A stretch of 64,000 nucleotides of DNA from Poa pratensis (GCA_947311845.1 CAMZMU010000089.1:22376438-22440437); one strand, 5' to 3'; shown: positions 1 through 11,624, numbered from the stretch's first letter. Translations and numbers: made by a program. The notes: a model not told the origin generated them from the letters alone.

Positions 1-159
1 GTCAGCCTGCTCTGCTCCGACAAGCAGCCCTGCAGTGGTGTCACCATGAACGACGTCAAGATTGAGTACAGCGGCAAGAATAACAAGACCATGGCTGTCT
101 GCACCAACGCCAAGGTCACCGCCAAGGGTGTCAGCGAGGCAAACAGCTGCGCGGCCTGA
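1..159 (+). CDS. Exopolygalacturonase, 3' end of last exon (partial, cut by window edge)
   Basis: The frame is open from base 1 and ends at TGA 157-159, giving the last 52 residues of a glycoside hydrolase family 28 exopolygalacturonase. It aligns without gaps to 6691-6849 of the complete paralogue downstream: 7 of 159 bases differ and only one change alters a residue (Ser for Thr near the C-terminus). The enzyme family removes galacturonate from pectin chain ends and is abundant in grass pollen. The catalytic part lies left of the window. The two genes are in the same orientation about 5 kb apart, so this is a tandem pair. The 3' flanks of the two copies diverge soon after the stop codon. 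Confidence 0.9.
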   Translation, partial: VSLLCSDKQPCSGVTMNDVKIEYSGKNNKTMAVCTNAKVTAKGVSEANSCAA

Positions 160-1942
160 GCAATTCTTCTTTTTGTTGCGATCCCGGTCTTTTCTTTGTC
201 AAGAGGAGATAGAGACCGTTCCAGGAGATCATGCATTAGTTTAATTTCGTACTGGGTTGATCGCTCCCCTTTTGTTAACAATCATGTATGTGCCGGCTCA
301 GAGCCAGCCAAAGGCGAGGTGCTTGACTATTGATCTAATTTTGACGACTTAATTTCTCATTTTTGATTCGTGTGCTGGCACAAACAATCTTTTTCAGGTT
401 GATCGAGTAGGCTGTTCATGCCTAATTTATCTGGCTTTCGTATAAGATGGATTTGTTGGTATTGTTTGCCGATTTTAATTATAGACACTGCATCTCTATC
501 TTAATCCTTAAGGGCCTCTTTGGTTCAATGCATTTTAAGTGAATATTGTACGATTACACAGGAATATTTTCAATAGAGTTTATTTGGTTCAGAGAACGAA
601 TCCTTCAAAATTTCTATGGATTGCTTTTCTACACCAAAGTTTAATAGAGTTTCTAGCAAGAGGTTTAGTCTCGTGGAAAATTTCCTGTGCTTCTATGAAA
701 AATATGATATGTAATTAATCTCTATAGGACTAGATGATACCCCTGTATGCAAAATGAATCCCTTGACACCATGTTTATACTAATATATTTCCTTTATCGA
801 AAAAAACCATGGTTATATTCAGCACTTGCTCTTGGTTTACTCATCCAATCTCGATCCATCGACCTTCAGTATGCTGTGGTAAAAAAAAAAAGCAAAGTCA
901 GTCAGTTACTATATGTCCATATGTTCTCCAAGACGCCTTATATTCTCCAAGAATTTACAGATTTGCTATGCTGGTGGTATTTTGCTTTACTCTGCCCCAG
1001 CCTGGCTGTTGAAGCAAGTTATGCTTGAATCTTCTATACATGAAAATAGGTGTCTGGCCCAAGACACTCGCGGCAAAGGGAAGCAGTGCATAACTGCAGA
1101 GGTGGATAACAGAAACAAAAAGAAAAATAATAAGTTTGGACGAAACCTATAATGGCTTGGGCGAAATTGAATGTTTATGTAAGCTTCAACATGGAAACAT
1201 ATACAGGTTCATGGGGAGAACTAGTGCAGGTAGAAAGTGACTGTCCTGCCGTAATCCAGGAGCAGGCTACTGTAGACCATAGTATGTCTGCCATCTTGGG
1301 TCCTGCTGAAGCTACAAGACGCATGTTGCACAATCTGATGGTATTCAAATTATGCAATGTTGAATGACGTGGGAACTCTGCTGCTCACGAACTTCCAAAG
1401 CTGCGGTCGAACGATGACGAAATAGGCCGTAGCCCCGCTATATAGATATAGCAAACATCCGATACAACCAACAGACTTGCAATGCTGGGGTGGCAGCAAA
1501 CAAACACCCAAAGAAAAAAAAAAGAAAAAAAAGAGACATAGGCGGATCGACTAAACGATGGTAACCCGCAACCATTGCGCCCTCTCCGACAAAGTACCAC
1601 CACGCTCCTAGTAACGAATCGACGAGTACCAGGCAACACCTTCAAGAAGGAACGCCACGCTGCCGCCCGAACCAGCGCACTGATCCTAGAGTTTCCCCCG
1701 GCACAGAGGTAGCAACCTTTTCCCTTTTCATCCTTCTATAAGCCTCCTTCTTGTTCTCTACTTGTTCATATTGTCGACTAAAAAGATGAACTGATGACAG
1801 AGTAAATCTCGTTTTGTTTCTCTACTTGTTCATATTGTCATCCGCATCAAAGCTTCAGTATAAAGACAACCCAGACTAAGAAGATAGAAATTAACCTGTG
1901 AAAGTCGAGCCGCGATGTCAGGGAGGACATTTCACGCAAGAA
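160..1942. other. Intergenic, AT-rich; no gene seen
   Basis: This is the 3' flank of the partial polygalacturonase followed by AT-rich DNA. At 509-526 the sequence begins with GGCCTCTTTGGTTCA, a motif often found at the outer end of grass hAT/Harbinger-type MITEs. I found no matching inverted end, so it is not called as an element. Small reading frames at 747-1367 have no recognisable domain. Confidence 0.5.
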
Positions 1943-3175
1943 GAACCTAGGTTATTTTGCGAGGAAAGACCCCCCCAGAGGGGCCCAGCTTTATAGAAAG
2001 CTCAACGAGACGGTGAAGTACAAGGGTGCTGAGAACAGCTTACAGAAGCAAGGAAAAATTACAGGTCGCGCCGAGCGACCAAAACGAAAACCGCCTGCTA
2101 CCGAAAGGGGCGAACTGAAGTTGTACAAGGAGAAGGATCGCCAACGCAGATACTCGCCTTGCACCGCCGCACGTCCAAGACCGACACACCGAGCGCTGAA
2201 GCACCTCGTCCCAAGGCAGTGGCGCCAAGACGCCAGCGACGCCGAAGCGCCGACACTGCCCGGCCCAAAGGGCCTTGGGTTTTCACCCGGGACCGAGGAG
2301 GGGGAGGAGTCCACCGCCACGCCTCCCAGAAGGAAAACGGCGCCCAAGGCGTCGCCGTCGACGGGACTGGTCATCACCAGTCGGAGCTTTCGCTCGGTCT
2401 CCTGCAACCCACAAAGCCCCACGAAGCCCCAATCCGCGGGCACACAAGGAGCAGCCTCCCTGGAGCCGGCGAGAGGGACGCAAGGGAGCGGCGGAAGGGG
2501 ACAGCAACCTTCAGAACAGACGACCGGCCGCCACCGCAGCCGAGCCGTCGCCCGCCCGCCACCCCGCCGCCCGAGCAGCCAGGAAAAGCGGCCAGCACCC
2601 GCGCGCGTCGCCCGCCGCCGAGCCGACGCCGCCACCACCTCCCGGGGCCGCCGCCCCGGCTTTCAAAGCTCCCGCCGAGGGCACCACCGGAGCAGCGACG
2701 TCGACGGCGAGCACCACCATCAGCGAGCAACACCAGCGGCCCCCACGCCGCCGGTCAGAGCAGCAGAGGAGAAGCGGCCGCAGGGCCACTCCCGCAGCAC
2801 ACCAACCGTAGCAGTCCCAGCTGGCCCCGGGCCCGAGCCCGCGGACCCGCCACCTGCGCCGCCGGCCACGCAGCAGGGGGCAGCGCGCCGCCCGCCTCCA
2901 CCTCACCACTCCGGCTACCGGCCCCGGCCACGAAGACCGCGCCGCCCTGCCCCGCCGCCAACGCCCCACCACCACCCATGGAACGCCGCCGCGAAGCACT
3001 CCCCCGCCCTCGGTCTTAGACGAGAGGGGGGCCGCCACCGCCGCCGGCGCCGGCGGCAGCGACGGCCAGGAGCAGAGGACGCGGGGGAGGGGGGACCGGC
3101 GGGATGGGGAGCCTGAGTCGCTCGGGCAGGGAGCGACCCGGGAGGATAAGGTCAACCGAACCTAGGTTATTTTGC
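1943..3175 (-). mobile_element. LINE-derived GC-rich insertion with 18-bp target-site duplication
   Basis: The 18-mer GAACCTAGGTTATTTTGC occurs at 1943-1960 and again at 3158-3175, exactly flanking a very GC-rich block (1961-3157) in an AT-rich setting. A duplication this long is typical of target-primed reverse transcription rather than of DNA transposons. Read on the minus strand, the block starts with a CT/GC-rich leader and ends (2000-1961) with a TTTCTATAAAGC-type motif like the 3' ends of grass L1 LINEs. The duplication contains AAAA near the expected first nick. No reverse transcriptase is present, so it is an internally deleted or non-autonomous derivative. Long frames on both strands here (for example 2013-3116 plus, 2511-3155 minus) are low-complexity Pro/Arg/Gly products of base composition and are not called as genes. 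Confidence 0.65.
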
Positions 3176-5367
3176 AGCACCAAAAACTTGGATTGCGTGC
3201 GCCGGCGTGGTAGCCTTTTTTAGGTACGACCAGATCATAAGCAAATCAATCGGCGGTTACGTAGGGTCTTTGCTTTGGCGGCGTATCTGGCATAGGATAT
3301 ACATAGTTTGTTCGGTTTGGGAAAAACAGATAATTGTATATTAAGGTTTTTCGAAAATGATATTTTTTTATACTAAGGGAAGGGTACTTCTTCGTTTTTG
3401 GATCCAATTCTCTGAAGGTTGTCGTTCAGTTTTCAGAAAAAAGGCTGACTGCAGCGATGTTCAGAGTAGCCATGCATAATAATTATCTTTGTCATCGAAA
3501 TAACCCGATATGTATATTACTCTCTATATCATTCCTGGCTACAGATACGTTTTTTAAAACGTTCCAAGCATATGCGTCCTTCGTATCCATAAATTAGCAC
3601 AACTATTTATTTGGTTCTCTCTTAAAAAGAAATGGTGTGGCGTTATATGGTGCGTTTCAAAATACATCCCTACATAGAGCTGCTCTACTATTCTAAAGAG
3701 GAATGTAAAAACGATACATGAAGAACGTCGCTATGTGACGAGTTTGTCGTAGTGTTCGAGACGACGAACAATTGATTCACCAGGCTTCAAAGTTATAAAG
3801 CTTTGTTGCCCGCCTCCTTTGCCATCGCATCGGCCCCTCCACGATCTCCAACCTTGCAGGGTCCATCTCCGTACTCAAATCACGTGGAAAGCATGTCAGC
3901 GAGGACCATACCTCACGTGCCGCTTCCAGCCAGAGTAGAGAAGAACGCAATATCGACCTCTAGGTGGCGGCAGGGTAGGGAAAAGATTTAAAGAGACACG
4001 AGAGCGACAACGGTAAGGTCATCTGTCAATTGGGAGTTGACGGTAACAGGCAACAACGAAGGCCGGAACGGTGGCTAGAATCACGGCTGGTGCTGCGTGG
4101 AGGGGGCAAAGGAGGGGAGCAACAAAAAATTGAAAAAGAAACACAAAGTACGACATCGAATCGTTGAATGTGGTGCATGCGCTGTCTAGTGATGACATAG
4201 TGGGGCATGACTGTAAGGATAACGGTCAAAAAGACTAGCTCGTCCGCTTGGTGGGCCCCTTAAGTCATAGAACGAGTCAAACATACCGCAATTGGCCAGA
4301 GCTAATAACCGTATCCGGTATCAAGTGCGTCTAGTGGTGTAGAAGTAATGAAGCTCGAGTTAGCCGCGTTATGTCAATTAAAAAACAAACTAGGGGCAAA
4401 GTTCGAATTTCGGCGAGAACTAGTGACATAATTGTAATTTGCCATATGCATTATGTTCTGCTTGCAATCTATTGTCCTAGATTCTATGCATGTTTCAAAA
4501 ACGTTTAAGTTGCTCATTTAGATCGCCGTGCATCAGACTGCTTAATATCTAACTGACGATTGAAATTAACTATGACGACTCTGTATAGTATAGATGTACA
4601 ATATTTGCCAGGTATTTGTGTCGTGTACTTGTTCTCAAGTACTTATATCGTTATCTCATTTTATTGAGATGGATGGGGATTTTAAGTTCTGATTTGAGTC
4701 ATATAACCTAACAAATAGTATTTGTGTCGTGTACCTGTTCTCAAGTACTTATATCGTTATCTCATTTTATTGAGATGTGGATGGGGATTTTAAGTTCTAA
4801 TTTGAGACATATAACCTAACAAATAGTAAGGGATGTTCAGTAACAAGACAACCAAATATTTATAAACCAAATAAGACATTGTTAACCTGACTGCTCAAGA
4901 AGTGGATTATGAGAACCCCTTGCCGAAACCCTTTATGAAGATTTCCTTCATCTGGGTTCTGAGCTCGACCACTGAGGAGAAGAGTAAAAACCCGCATTCG
5001 AGACATTTAGCCAGCTAACATTTGCTTTTCTTCCTTGAGAAATTGTTTGAGTATTTATTTTTAACGAGATTTAACCAAGTATATTTTCTATTTTTTTGTT
5101 AAAACAAATTAAAAATGAGTTTAGTTGCTTACAGTTGAGCCAAGCTAGAAACTAGAGTAACAGTTCAGCAAAACTGAAATTTTAGCTTCCAAAATGTGCA
5201 ACACCCCGTGACTAGGACTTACCCAAAATCAGCAAACTTAGAATTGACATAAGTGAACTAAAAATAACTAGAGGACAGCAACCCTGCTTAACCAGCAGCC
5301 ACAACCAAAAAATAGCAAATGGGCATGCCACAAACATAGCAAACACTTGTCCCCAAGAACCGAGATG
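3176..5367. other. Intergenic and promoter region of the polygalacturonase gene
   Basis: No coding region is recognisable. The stretch contains the 106-bp tandem repeat listed separately and ends at the TATA box of the downstream polygalacturonase. Short frames such as 3803-3991 plus and 4026-4229 minus have no recognisable domain. Confidence 0.5.
4612..4825. repeat. Two-copy tandem repeat, 106-108 bp units
   Basis: Unit 1 starts at 4612 and unit 2 at 4718, both with GTATTTGTGTCGTGTAC. They differ by a few substitutions and a 2-bp insertion (GAGATGG versus GAGATGTGG). The repeat lies about 600 bp upstream of the polygalacturonase TATA box. A regulatory role is possible but unsupported. Confidence 0.9.
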
Positions 5368-5376
5368 TATATAAAG
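5368..5376 (+). promoter_or_regulatory. TATA box of exopolygalacturonase
   Basis: TATATAAAG lies 61 bp before the start codon at 5437. This implies a short leader of about 30-40 nt, as expected for a strongly expressed pollen gene. Confidence 0.7.
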
Positions 5377-5436
5377 CTTCACCATTCAAGCTCCTCGGCA
5401 ACACGGATCAAGGATCGGGGAGCTTGCACAGCCGAA

Positions 5437-6849
5437 ATGGCGTTGAGGAATGTTGCGATCAGGGTGTTCTTCCTCTTGTTGGTGGTGACCGCGGCGTACG
5501 CGAAAGGCAAGGACGCAGAGAAGAAGGAGGAGAAGAAGGATGAGAAGGCGAGCGCAGATGGCGGAACCTTCGACATCACCAAGCTCGGCGCCAAACCCGA
5601 CGGCAAGACAGACTGCACCAAGGTATGTCATCAAAGAGCTAGAGACGATAGATCGAGGATGCATGCATAATCGATGATCATGTGCTGGTGGTGCGCAGGA
5701 GGTGGAGGAGGCATGGGCTTCGGCTTGCGGTGGCACCGGGAAGCAGACCATCGTCATCCCCAAGGGTGATTTCTTGGCTGGACCTATTAATATGACCGGG
5801 CCATGCAAGGCCGACGGCGTCACCATCAAGCTGGAGGGCAACCTGCTGGGCTCCAACGACCTGACCAAGTACAAGGCTAACTGGATCGAGATCATGCGTG
5901 TCAAGGGCCTCACCATCACTGGCAAAGGCAAGATCGACGGCCAAGGCAAGGCCGTCTGGGGCAAGAACAGCTGCGCCAAGAACTACAACTGCAAGATCCT
6001 GCCAAACGTATGAACAAGTACACATGCATATGAATTTCTGGAAACATTTGACTGATCATTTTGCCTAACTTCAACGGACGTGGTGGGTGCACTGCAGTCA
6101 TTGGTGCTGGACTTCTGTGACGACGCTCTGATCGAAGGCATCTCACTCATAAACTCCAAGTTCTTCCACCTGAATATCTACGAGTGCAAGGGCGTGACGG
6201 TCAAGGACGTGACCGTCAACTCGCCCGGGGACAGCCCCAACACCGACGGCATCCACATGGGCGACTCCTCCAAGATCACCATCACTGACACCACCATCGG
6301 CACCGGCGACGACTGCATCTCCATCGGCCCCGGAACCAGCGGCGTCAACATCACCGGCGTGTCCTGCGGTCCAGGCCACGGCATCAGCATTGGCAGCCTG
6401 GGACGTTACAAGGACGAGAAGGACGTGACCGATGTCACCGTCAAGAACTGCGTGCTCAAGAAGTCCACCAACGGCCTCCGGATCAAGTCGTACGAGGACG
6501 CCAAGTCGCCGCTGTCGGCGTCCAAGATAACCTACGAGAACGTCGAGATGCAGGACGTGGGCTACCCCATCATCATCGACCAGAAGTACTGCCCCAACAA
6601 GATCTGCACCACCAAGGGAGACTCCGCCAGGGTCACCGTCAAGGACGTCACCTTCCGCAACATCACCGGCACCTCCTCCACCCCGAGGCCGTCAGCCTGC
6701 TCTGCTCCGACAAGCAGCCCTGCAGTGGTGTCACCATGAACGACGTCAAGATTGAGTACAGTGGCAAGAACAACAAGACCATGGCTGTCTGCACCAATGC
6801 CAAGGTCACAGCCAAGGGTGTCAGCGAGGCTAACACCTGCGCTGCCTGA
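5437..6849 (+). CDS. Pollen exopolygalacturonase (GH28), three exons, frameshift in last exon
   Basis: Exons are 5437-5622, 5699-6007 and 6098-6849; both introns are GT-AG and phase 0. The product would be about 415 residues, the usual length for pollen exopolygalacturonases. An N-terminal signal peptide (residues 1-23) precedes a Lys/Glu-rich stretch (24-40). All four GH28 signatures are present: NTDG near residue 213, GDD near 235, GHG near 258 and RIK near 293, so the catalytic Asp residues and His are intact. The enzyme trims homogalacturonan in the wall or apoplast of pollen. Its sequence resembles grass group-13 allergens. At 6681-6684 the C run is one base short relative to the paralogue's frame: the reading frame shifts, while the remaining 53 codons stay perfectly open in the next frame to TGA 6847-6849. 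This is either a very recent mutation or a homopolymer sequencing error. Confidence 0.92.
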
Positions 6850-8958
6850 GCGATTCTTCTCCATCTTCCACGTTCCATCAATTCGTCTGACCTCCCACAT
6901 AGGACCTTCTTTTAAGACATAATTAACAAAACCGTGCGTGCATCCGGCCGGTGATCATTTTATGCTAACTCTGGAGATGTACCCTAAACATAAATACTGT
7001 GTATTATGGTGAATGTGTAGCCTTTAATCTACCTCTGCTCGAGACCTCGAGTCGTGCTCGTGCTGGTTTTTTTTGCCTAATAAACATAAGATTATGTACC
7101 ATATTTCTATTATCGTTTAATGAAATATGACATGTTCCTTTTTACTGCATTCGACTGTCGGGAATCTCTGTAAATTCCGCACAACTCAATTTTACATTTT
7201 TCAGATAGAAACGTAGTCGTTGCCTTTCCCTTAAAAAAACCTAGCTCCCTTCTCCATCCCAGCTGTCGATCGACGGGTCCCCACATCTCATTGATTTCCG
7301 CTCCACTGGCATGAGGGAGTGGAGACACTGGACCTGCCTTCGGTGCTATAATTAGATCCCTAAAGTTAGGGTTTTGCGGTGGCGCTCTTCAAATGGCGGT
7401 GGCAACGCGATGTCAAATAATGGTACCCCGGTTTTAACACCATCTTGCATGGTGGCGTGGTTGATGGTGTCGAGTAGCCAGTGGGTCTGTGTCGATGGGT
7501 TTATGCTCCGACTTTGTGTGGTGTTCGTGAAAGCTTGTTGATCTTGTCGGCTACGCTTTCATCTTGTGTGTACTTTGTGCAGGTTGTTCCCAGACACGGG
7601 AGTATGTGGGCTGAGCTGTCAGCTCCCCCCGATGATTCTAGCATGGCCGTCAATGCAGATCAGGCACGTTCCCTGCCGATACAGGTTCTCCCACTGATTC
7701 CATCATACACGGCGGGTGGCTGGTGCACTTGGATGTATTTTAATGGTTTTTAAGGGTATTTTCTGTAATTCCGAGGATAATTGTGCTGACTCTAGATGTA
7801 TACTTTGAAATCGTTTTTACTGGTTAATATAAACCAGATGTTAGTCATACAAAGAAACTTTGCATTTAGCAAAATATTATTTCAACTTTTTTGTACGAGG
7901 TCTATTATCATTTCGCAAACTCTATCCTCATAGATTAGTTCTAAATTAACTTTGTATAATAAATTGATTGTATATAGTGTACGTTATTCAATGGAGATTC
8001 AATGTTAAAGAAGTTGGCACTGTGTGATGGCAAGGCGGGGTAGGGACAAGGGAGCCGGTGGAGTGGGACGATGTCGTAGTGATATCGCATCAAAGGGACG
8101 AGAGAGAGATAGAGAGAGAGGCAGAAGGACAAAAACAGCCCACTGTTTCTCACGACAGATATCCCGGAGGAATGAACAACATGGTGGACATTAGATAGAG
8201 GAAAAATAATTGGAATAACATTCTTTTCTGTTTTTTCTAAAATAAGACGATATTTGTGCATTGTTTAATTAATTAATTTAATTGATAGCAATGTACGGGT
8301 ATTTAACTGCTATGGCAACTGGATGTTTACCAGCTTATAGTAAAGCTAGCTTCTCTCGTTTCCAGTATTCAGGCCGAAGCTCCATGTTTCCCGCAAAAAA
8401 AAAAAGAAACTTGATAGTATTCAGGCTGATGGTAAGAGCTCCATGTTTCCAATACTTTTTTTTAATGGAACTCAACTTTTTAAAGGTGGGCTCGCTGCGT
8501 GGCAAGGCCTCGGCCGGTACAGTTCTGGCGGGGCCTCCCTCTCGACCCATTCGCTCACAGCCCAAAGCGTGCGTCCCGGCCGAGGCGGCATCGCGCTCGG
8601 CCGTCGTCGTTCTGGCCGGCAAAGAGCGGTGGCACACGGCGGCCCCGAGGCAAAGCCGCCGTGTGTGATCTGGGAGAATGGGAATAGCCGAGACTAGCTA
8701 GACGCCTGTCGGGTGCAGGCTCTACGCCGCGCAGCACACGGCGCCGTGCACACATCCAGCTCCATCGATCTCATGTCGCCTTTCTCCAGGGCATCTCCCC
8801 GTATATGCGCCTGGCCGGGCTCGACTCAAGCGAGTTATAATCATGGATGAGCCTGCGCACCAGAGGCAGCTGTAGATCCAAGAATTTCCCAATTAAAAGT
8901 TCCGATCGATCCAAGAATCTCGTAGATCCAATTAAAAGTTCCGATCGATGCACACCTC
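6850..8958. other. Intergenic; poly(A) signal, short repeats, no gene seen
   Basis: AATAAA at about 7079 is a plausible poly(A) signal for the polygalacturonase. A moderately GC-rich block (about 7360-7760) looks like old retroelement 3' sequence but cannot be assigned. A GA-rich simple repeat lies at about 8099-8121. A local duplication of AGTATTCAGGC (8364-8374 and 8416-8426) flanks an A run. No domain was recognised in any reading frame. Confidence 0.5.
8891..8949 (+). promoter_or_regulatory. Duplicated 20-bp promoter motif
   Basis: AATTAAAAGTTCCGATCGAT occurs exactly at 8891-8910 and 8930-8949. Each copy is preceded by GATCCAAGAAT-like sequence, and the pair sits just upstream of the TATA box at 8959. 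The spacing of 39 bp is close to four helical turns. A role as paired cis elements is inference. Confidence 0.5.
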
Positions 8959-8967
8959 TATATAAAG
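8959..8967 (+). promoter_or_regulatory. TATA box of the Lys/Glu-rich gene
   Basis: TATATAAAG lies 98 bp before the start codon at 9065. It supports that start and a leader of about 65-70 nt. Confidence 0.65.
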
Positions 8968-9064
8968 CACCTTGCATCCTCCCAGACGGAAGCCATCCTG
9001 GTTAAGCTACTCTCCTCTCTACATACATCTCGCTCAGACGTCGGCACTTTCCTACCCCTGCGCG

Positions 9065-9898
9065 ATGGCGACAGCTCAGGTTTAACCAATAGCGAGTACC
9101 TCTTCTTTTATTTCTCATGTTGTCTTATATAGACGCATTTTGGTGTGTTGGTTTACTCATTTCGGTATGTACGTAGTCCACATTGAAATATCCAAAACAT
9201 GTTATATTATTAAACGGAGGGAGTACCATTTATGCATATATAGAGCGAATTGACTTGGTACATATATACGGTCGCCCACATTCGATGATGTGGCATGTTA
9301 GTAATGTGTGTTTCTATCTTTCTGATCATAGGTTCATCAAGTCGTGGAAGCACCGGTGCACAACAAGGACCGCGTTAAGGACGGAGAGAAGAGCAATGAT
9401 ATCATCCAAGACCTGCCTTGCTCCAAGATAGAAGAACAAGAATCTGATGCAAATGTGCATAACAATGGCGACACCAAGCACGACGAAGTCCCCGTCAGTT
9501 ACACCAACGAGGGCCAGCGCATAGCGCAGGAAGTCGAAGCCAAGCTCGCCCTCCAGCCTGCAGAAGTTGAAGCAAAGGAGATCAAGGAAGGATGGCTCGG
9601 CCATGGGGCGAAGAAGACCGAGAAAGGGGCCGCCAAGGGGGCAATACTCCCTGTCGACGATGATACCGACAATGAGATTGATGTGCCCGAAGGAGTAAAG
9701 AAGACCGAGAAAGCGGGAACCAAGTGGGCGGTCGTTCCCGTTGACAACGAAAATGACGATGAGGTGGTTGCACCGGCAGGTGATCAGGCCCCGGTGGCAG
9801 CGCCTGTCACTTCTGAGGAGGTGGCGGAGGCAGCCGACGAGGTAGTGACCAAAGGTGGCAAAGAAGATATTTGTGAGGAGAAGCCTCACGAGGAGTAG
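9065..9898 (+). CDS. Acidic Lys/Glu-rich protein of unknown function, two exons
   Basis: Exon 1 (9065-9079) encodes only MATAQ; exon 2 is 9332-9898, ending at TAG. The intron is GT-AG and phase 0. The start is supported by the TATA box at 8959 and by the absence of an ATG near the beginning of exon 2. The product is 193 residues, highly charged (Glu, Lys, Asp, Val, Ala), with no signal peptide or membrane segment. It contains an internal duplication, residues about 97-124 and 126-152, each with a G-x-KKTEK core followed by an A-x-x-PVD acidic tail. The C-terminus is Glu-rich. I do not recognise the family. The composition suggests an intrinsically disordered soluble protein. The intron contains a Stowaway MITE. 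The splice model rests on frame continuity and site consensus only. Confidence 0.7.
9099..9223. mobile_element. Stowaway (Thalos-like) MITE in intron 1
   Basis: The right end reads AACGGAGGGAG followed by TA (9224-9225). A degenerate left end follows TA at 9097-9098. Internal sequence with TTACTCATTTCGGTATGTA and GTAGTCCACATTGAAATATCC matches the Thalos type of Stowaway common in Triticeae and relatives. The left terminus is eroded, so the element is old. Confidence 0.65.
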
Positions 9899-11624
9899 GG
9901 AATGTGTCGTTGGGGTTTGCTTTATCCGAGTTAGTTTATGCAAGTCAATAAGCAGCGGTATGGTACTAGTGAATTTGGTCAGGTTTAAGGTTGTAAGCGA
10001 AGAAATCAGACGTAGTCAATCACTTACTACTGTCGTGTCGTGTCGTGTCATGTCGTGTATTACCTAGAATAAAACCGTGTCTGTGTTTTGTATGTGTCAT
10101 GCATTAATACTATATGTTTTTTCTTCGACAATGAACATGACAAAATCGGAGAGGGACAAAGGATAGGCGCAACCGAGGTTCTCAAAACTGTAGTTCGTGT
10201 GCATGCATATTTTTCTCTAATCTCAAAAAAAATCTGAAGTCTAAGATGGTTAACAGAAACTACAAATTCTTATGTAATAATCTATTATAGGATATACACT
10301 GCCATTGTTCATAAAAAGATTGTGTTTTGGAAAGTGTGAAGTAAAACCATTTCTGTTTTGATTGAAAGTATACAATAAAATATTTGCACAATTGCTAACA
10401 AACGTTTGATTTGTCGCCTTCGAGGGGCGATTCAGTGACACTGGATAGACAGAAATAGCATATGTGAATAACAGAAGAGGACATGTGACGGCTAGTTGCA
10501 TGCACATTTTGGCATCAGAGATAAAGAGCCATTACTTTTAAGTCGTGCATCGAAATGATGATCCATTTCTACCTCGCGGCATGCTCTTCAAAACTTGATC
10601 CCATCTTGTAAGAGCATATGTTTTTAACCAAGTTTTTATAAAGAAGCAACTTTAGGTCTGAAAGAAGCAAGTTTGTACTACTAATTGTCTATAATATTAA
10701 AAACATTAGGCAGCTTCGAAGTATAGTAGACAATTGAATATTAACCCAACATTATGCAAAATTGAACATCAAAATTAAGAAATTTAAGATCAATAATAGA
10801 AACTTATAGGTGATTAATGTTATGGGAAAAAAAACTAGGTTCTAGTACACATGATAAAATTTTAATGTTTTTATGGTGCGGGAATAAGCAACAAGCAATA
10901 GAAACTTGCTTTGTTTGACAATAAGTCTGCTAAAAGTATCAAATGAGATATTATTTTACGGCAAGGAAACATATTTGAAAATTGTCTCGTCCGTTACGCC
11001 GCCAGAGAAACCTAGGCGCCACATCCGCCTCCTCCAGAGGTCGGTTTCCTTCCTTCGTCCGGCCTTACCGCTGTCAGGAGGTGTGTGGAACCTTATCTAT
11101 GAGTGGACTTTTCATGTAAAAATAGTGTTTTCATATAAATTAGGTTAGGGTTTTGATAGCCGTATTCTTTGTCAATTGAGATGGTATCGTCTATAACAAG
11201 TGATTTTCGGCCCGTTGTTGGACGACGAGATATCCATCCCAGCGTCAATGGTGGTGTTGAAAGATTAATTTTGTCTAGGTATGGTCTTTCTGATCTTGTG
11301 AGAAGAATTATCTTCTGGCTGTTACGTTCTCGACAATGGTGACTCGTATTATCGGCTCACAACGAGGTTGATCAGGCTTTTCGGTTGATTTTCCCTTGGT
11401 GTTGATAATTGGCTGATTACCGTGCTTCAATTCTAGGGCACCCGAGTCTCTGAAGTTACAATTTCGATCTTTTGTACTACACAATTTCTGGTACAGGCGT
11501 GCAGCTTTTCTTGAAGCAGTCCGGGTCTCTGGGAAGTCTTGCCGCATCACTTTGCTCCTCCGCGAAAACGAACAGAACGCCGGGACATCGCGCCACTCCC
11601 CGGCGGCTGGAGCGCCGCGCTCCG
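9899..11624. other. Intergenic; gene 3' flank and PPR promoter region
   Basis: It starts with the 3'UTR of the Lys/Glu-rich gene, including a TGTCG-type minisatellite (about 10030-10060) and AATAAAA at about 10070. An AT-rich block (10130-10980) follows. The moderately GC-rich stretch 10980-11480 resembles degraded retroelement sequence, but no domain is readable. No TATA box is obvious before the PPR gene. Confidence 0.5.

Noticed and set aside
509..1028. Possible hAT/Harbinger MITE starting GGCCTCTTTGGTTCA
   Set aside because: No inverted partner or target duplication found.
2013..3116. 367-codon open frame (and a 214-codon frame on the other strand)
   Set aside because: Low-complexity Pro/Arg/Gly translation in several frames at once, caused by the very GC-rich LINE-derived block; no domain.
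8364..8426. AGTATTCAGGC direct repeats around a poly(A) run, looking like a retro-insertion
   Set aside because: The following AAGCTCCATGTTTCC is also repeated outside the bracket, so a simple local duplication explains it better.
7079..10060. CRISPR-like or tRNA features
   Set aside because: The repeats here are simple or local duplications in a plant genome; no spacer array or cloverleaf was found.
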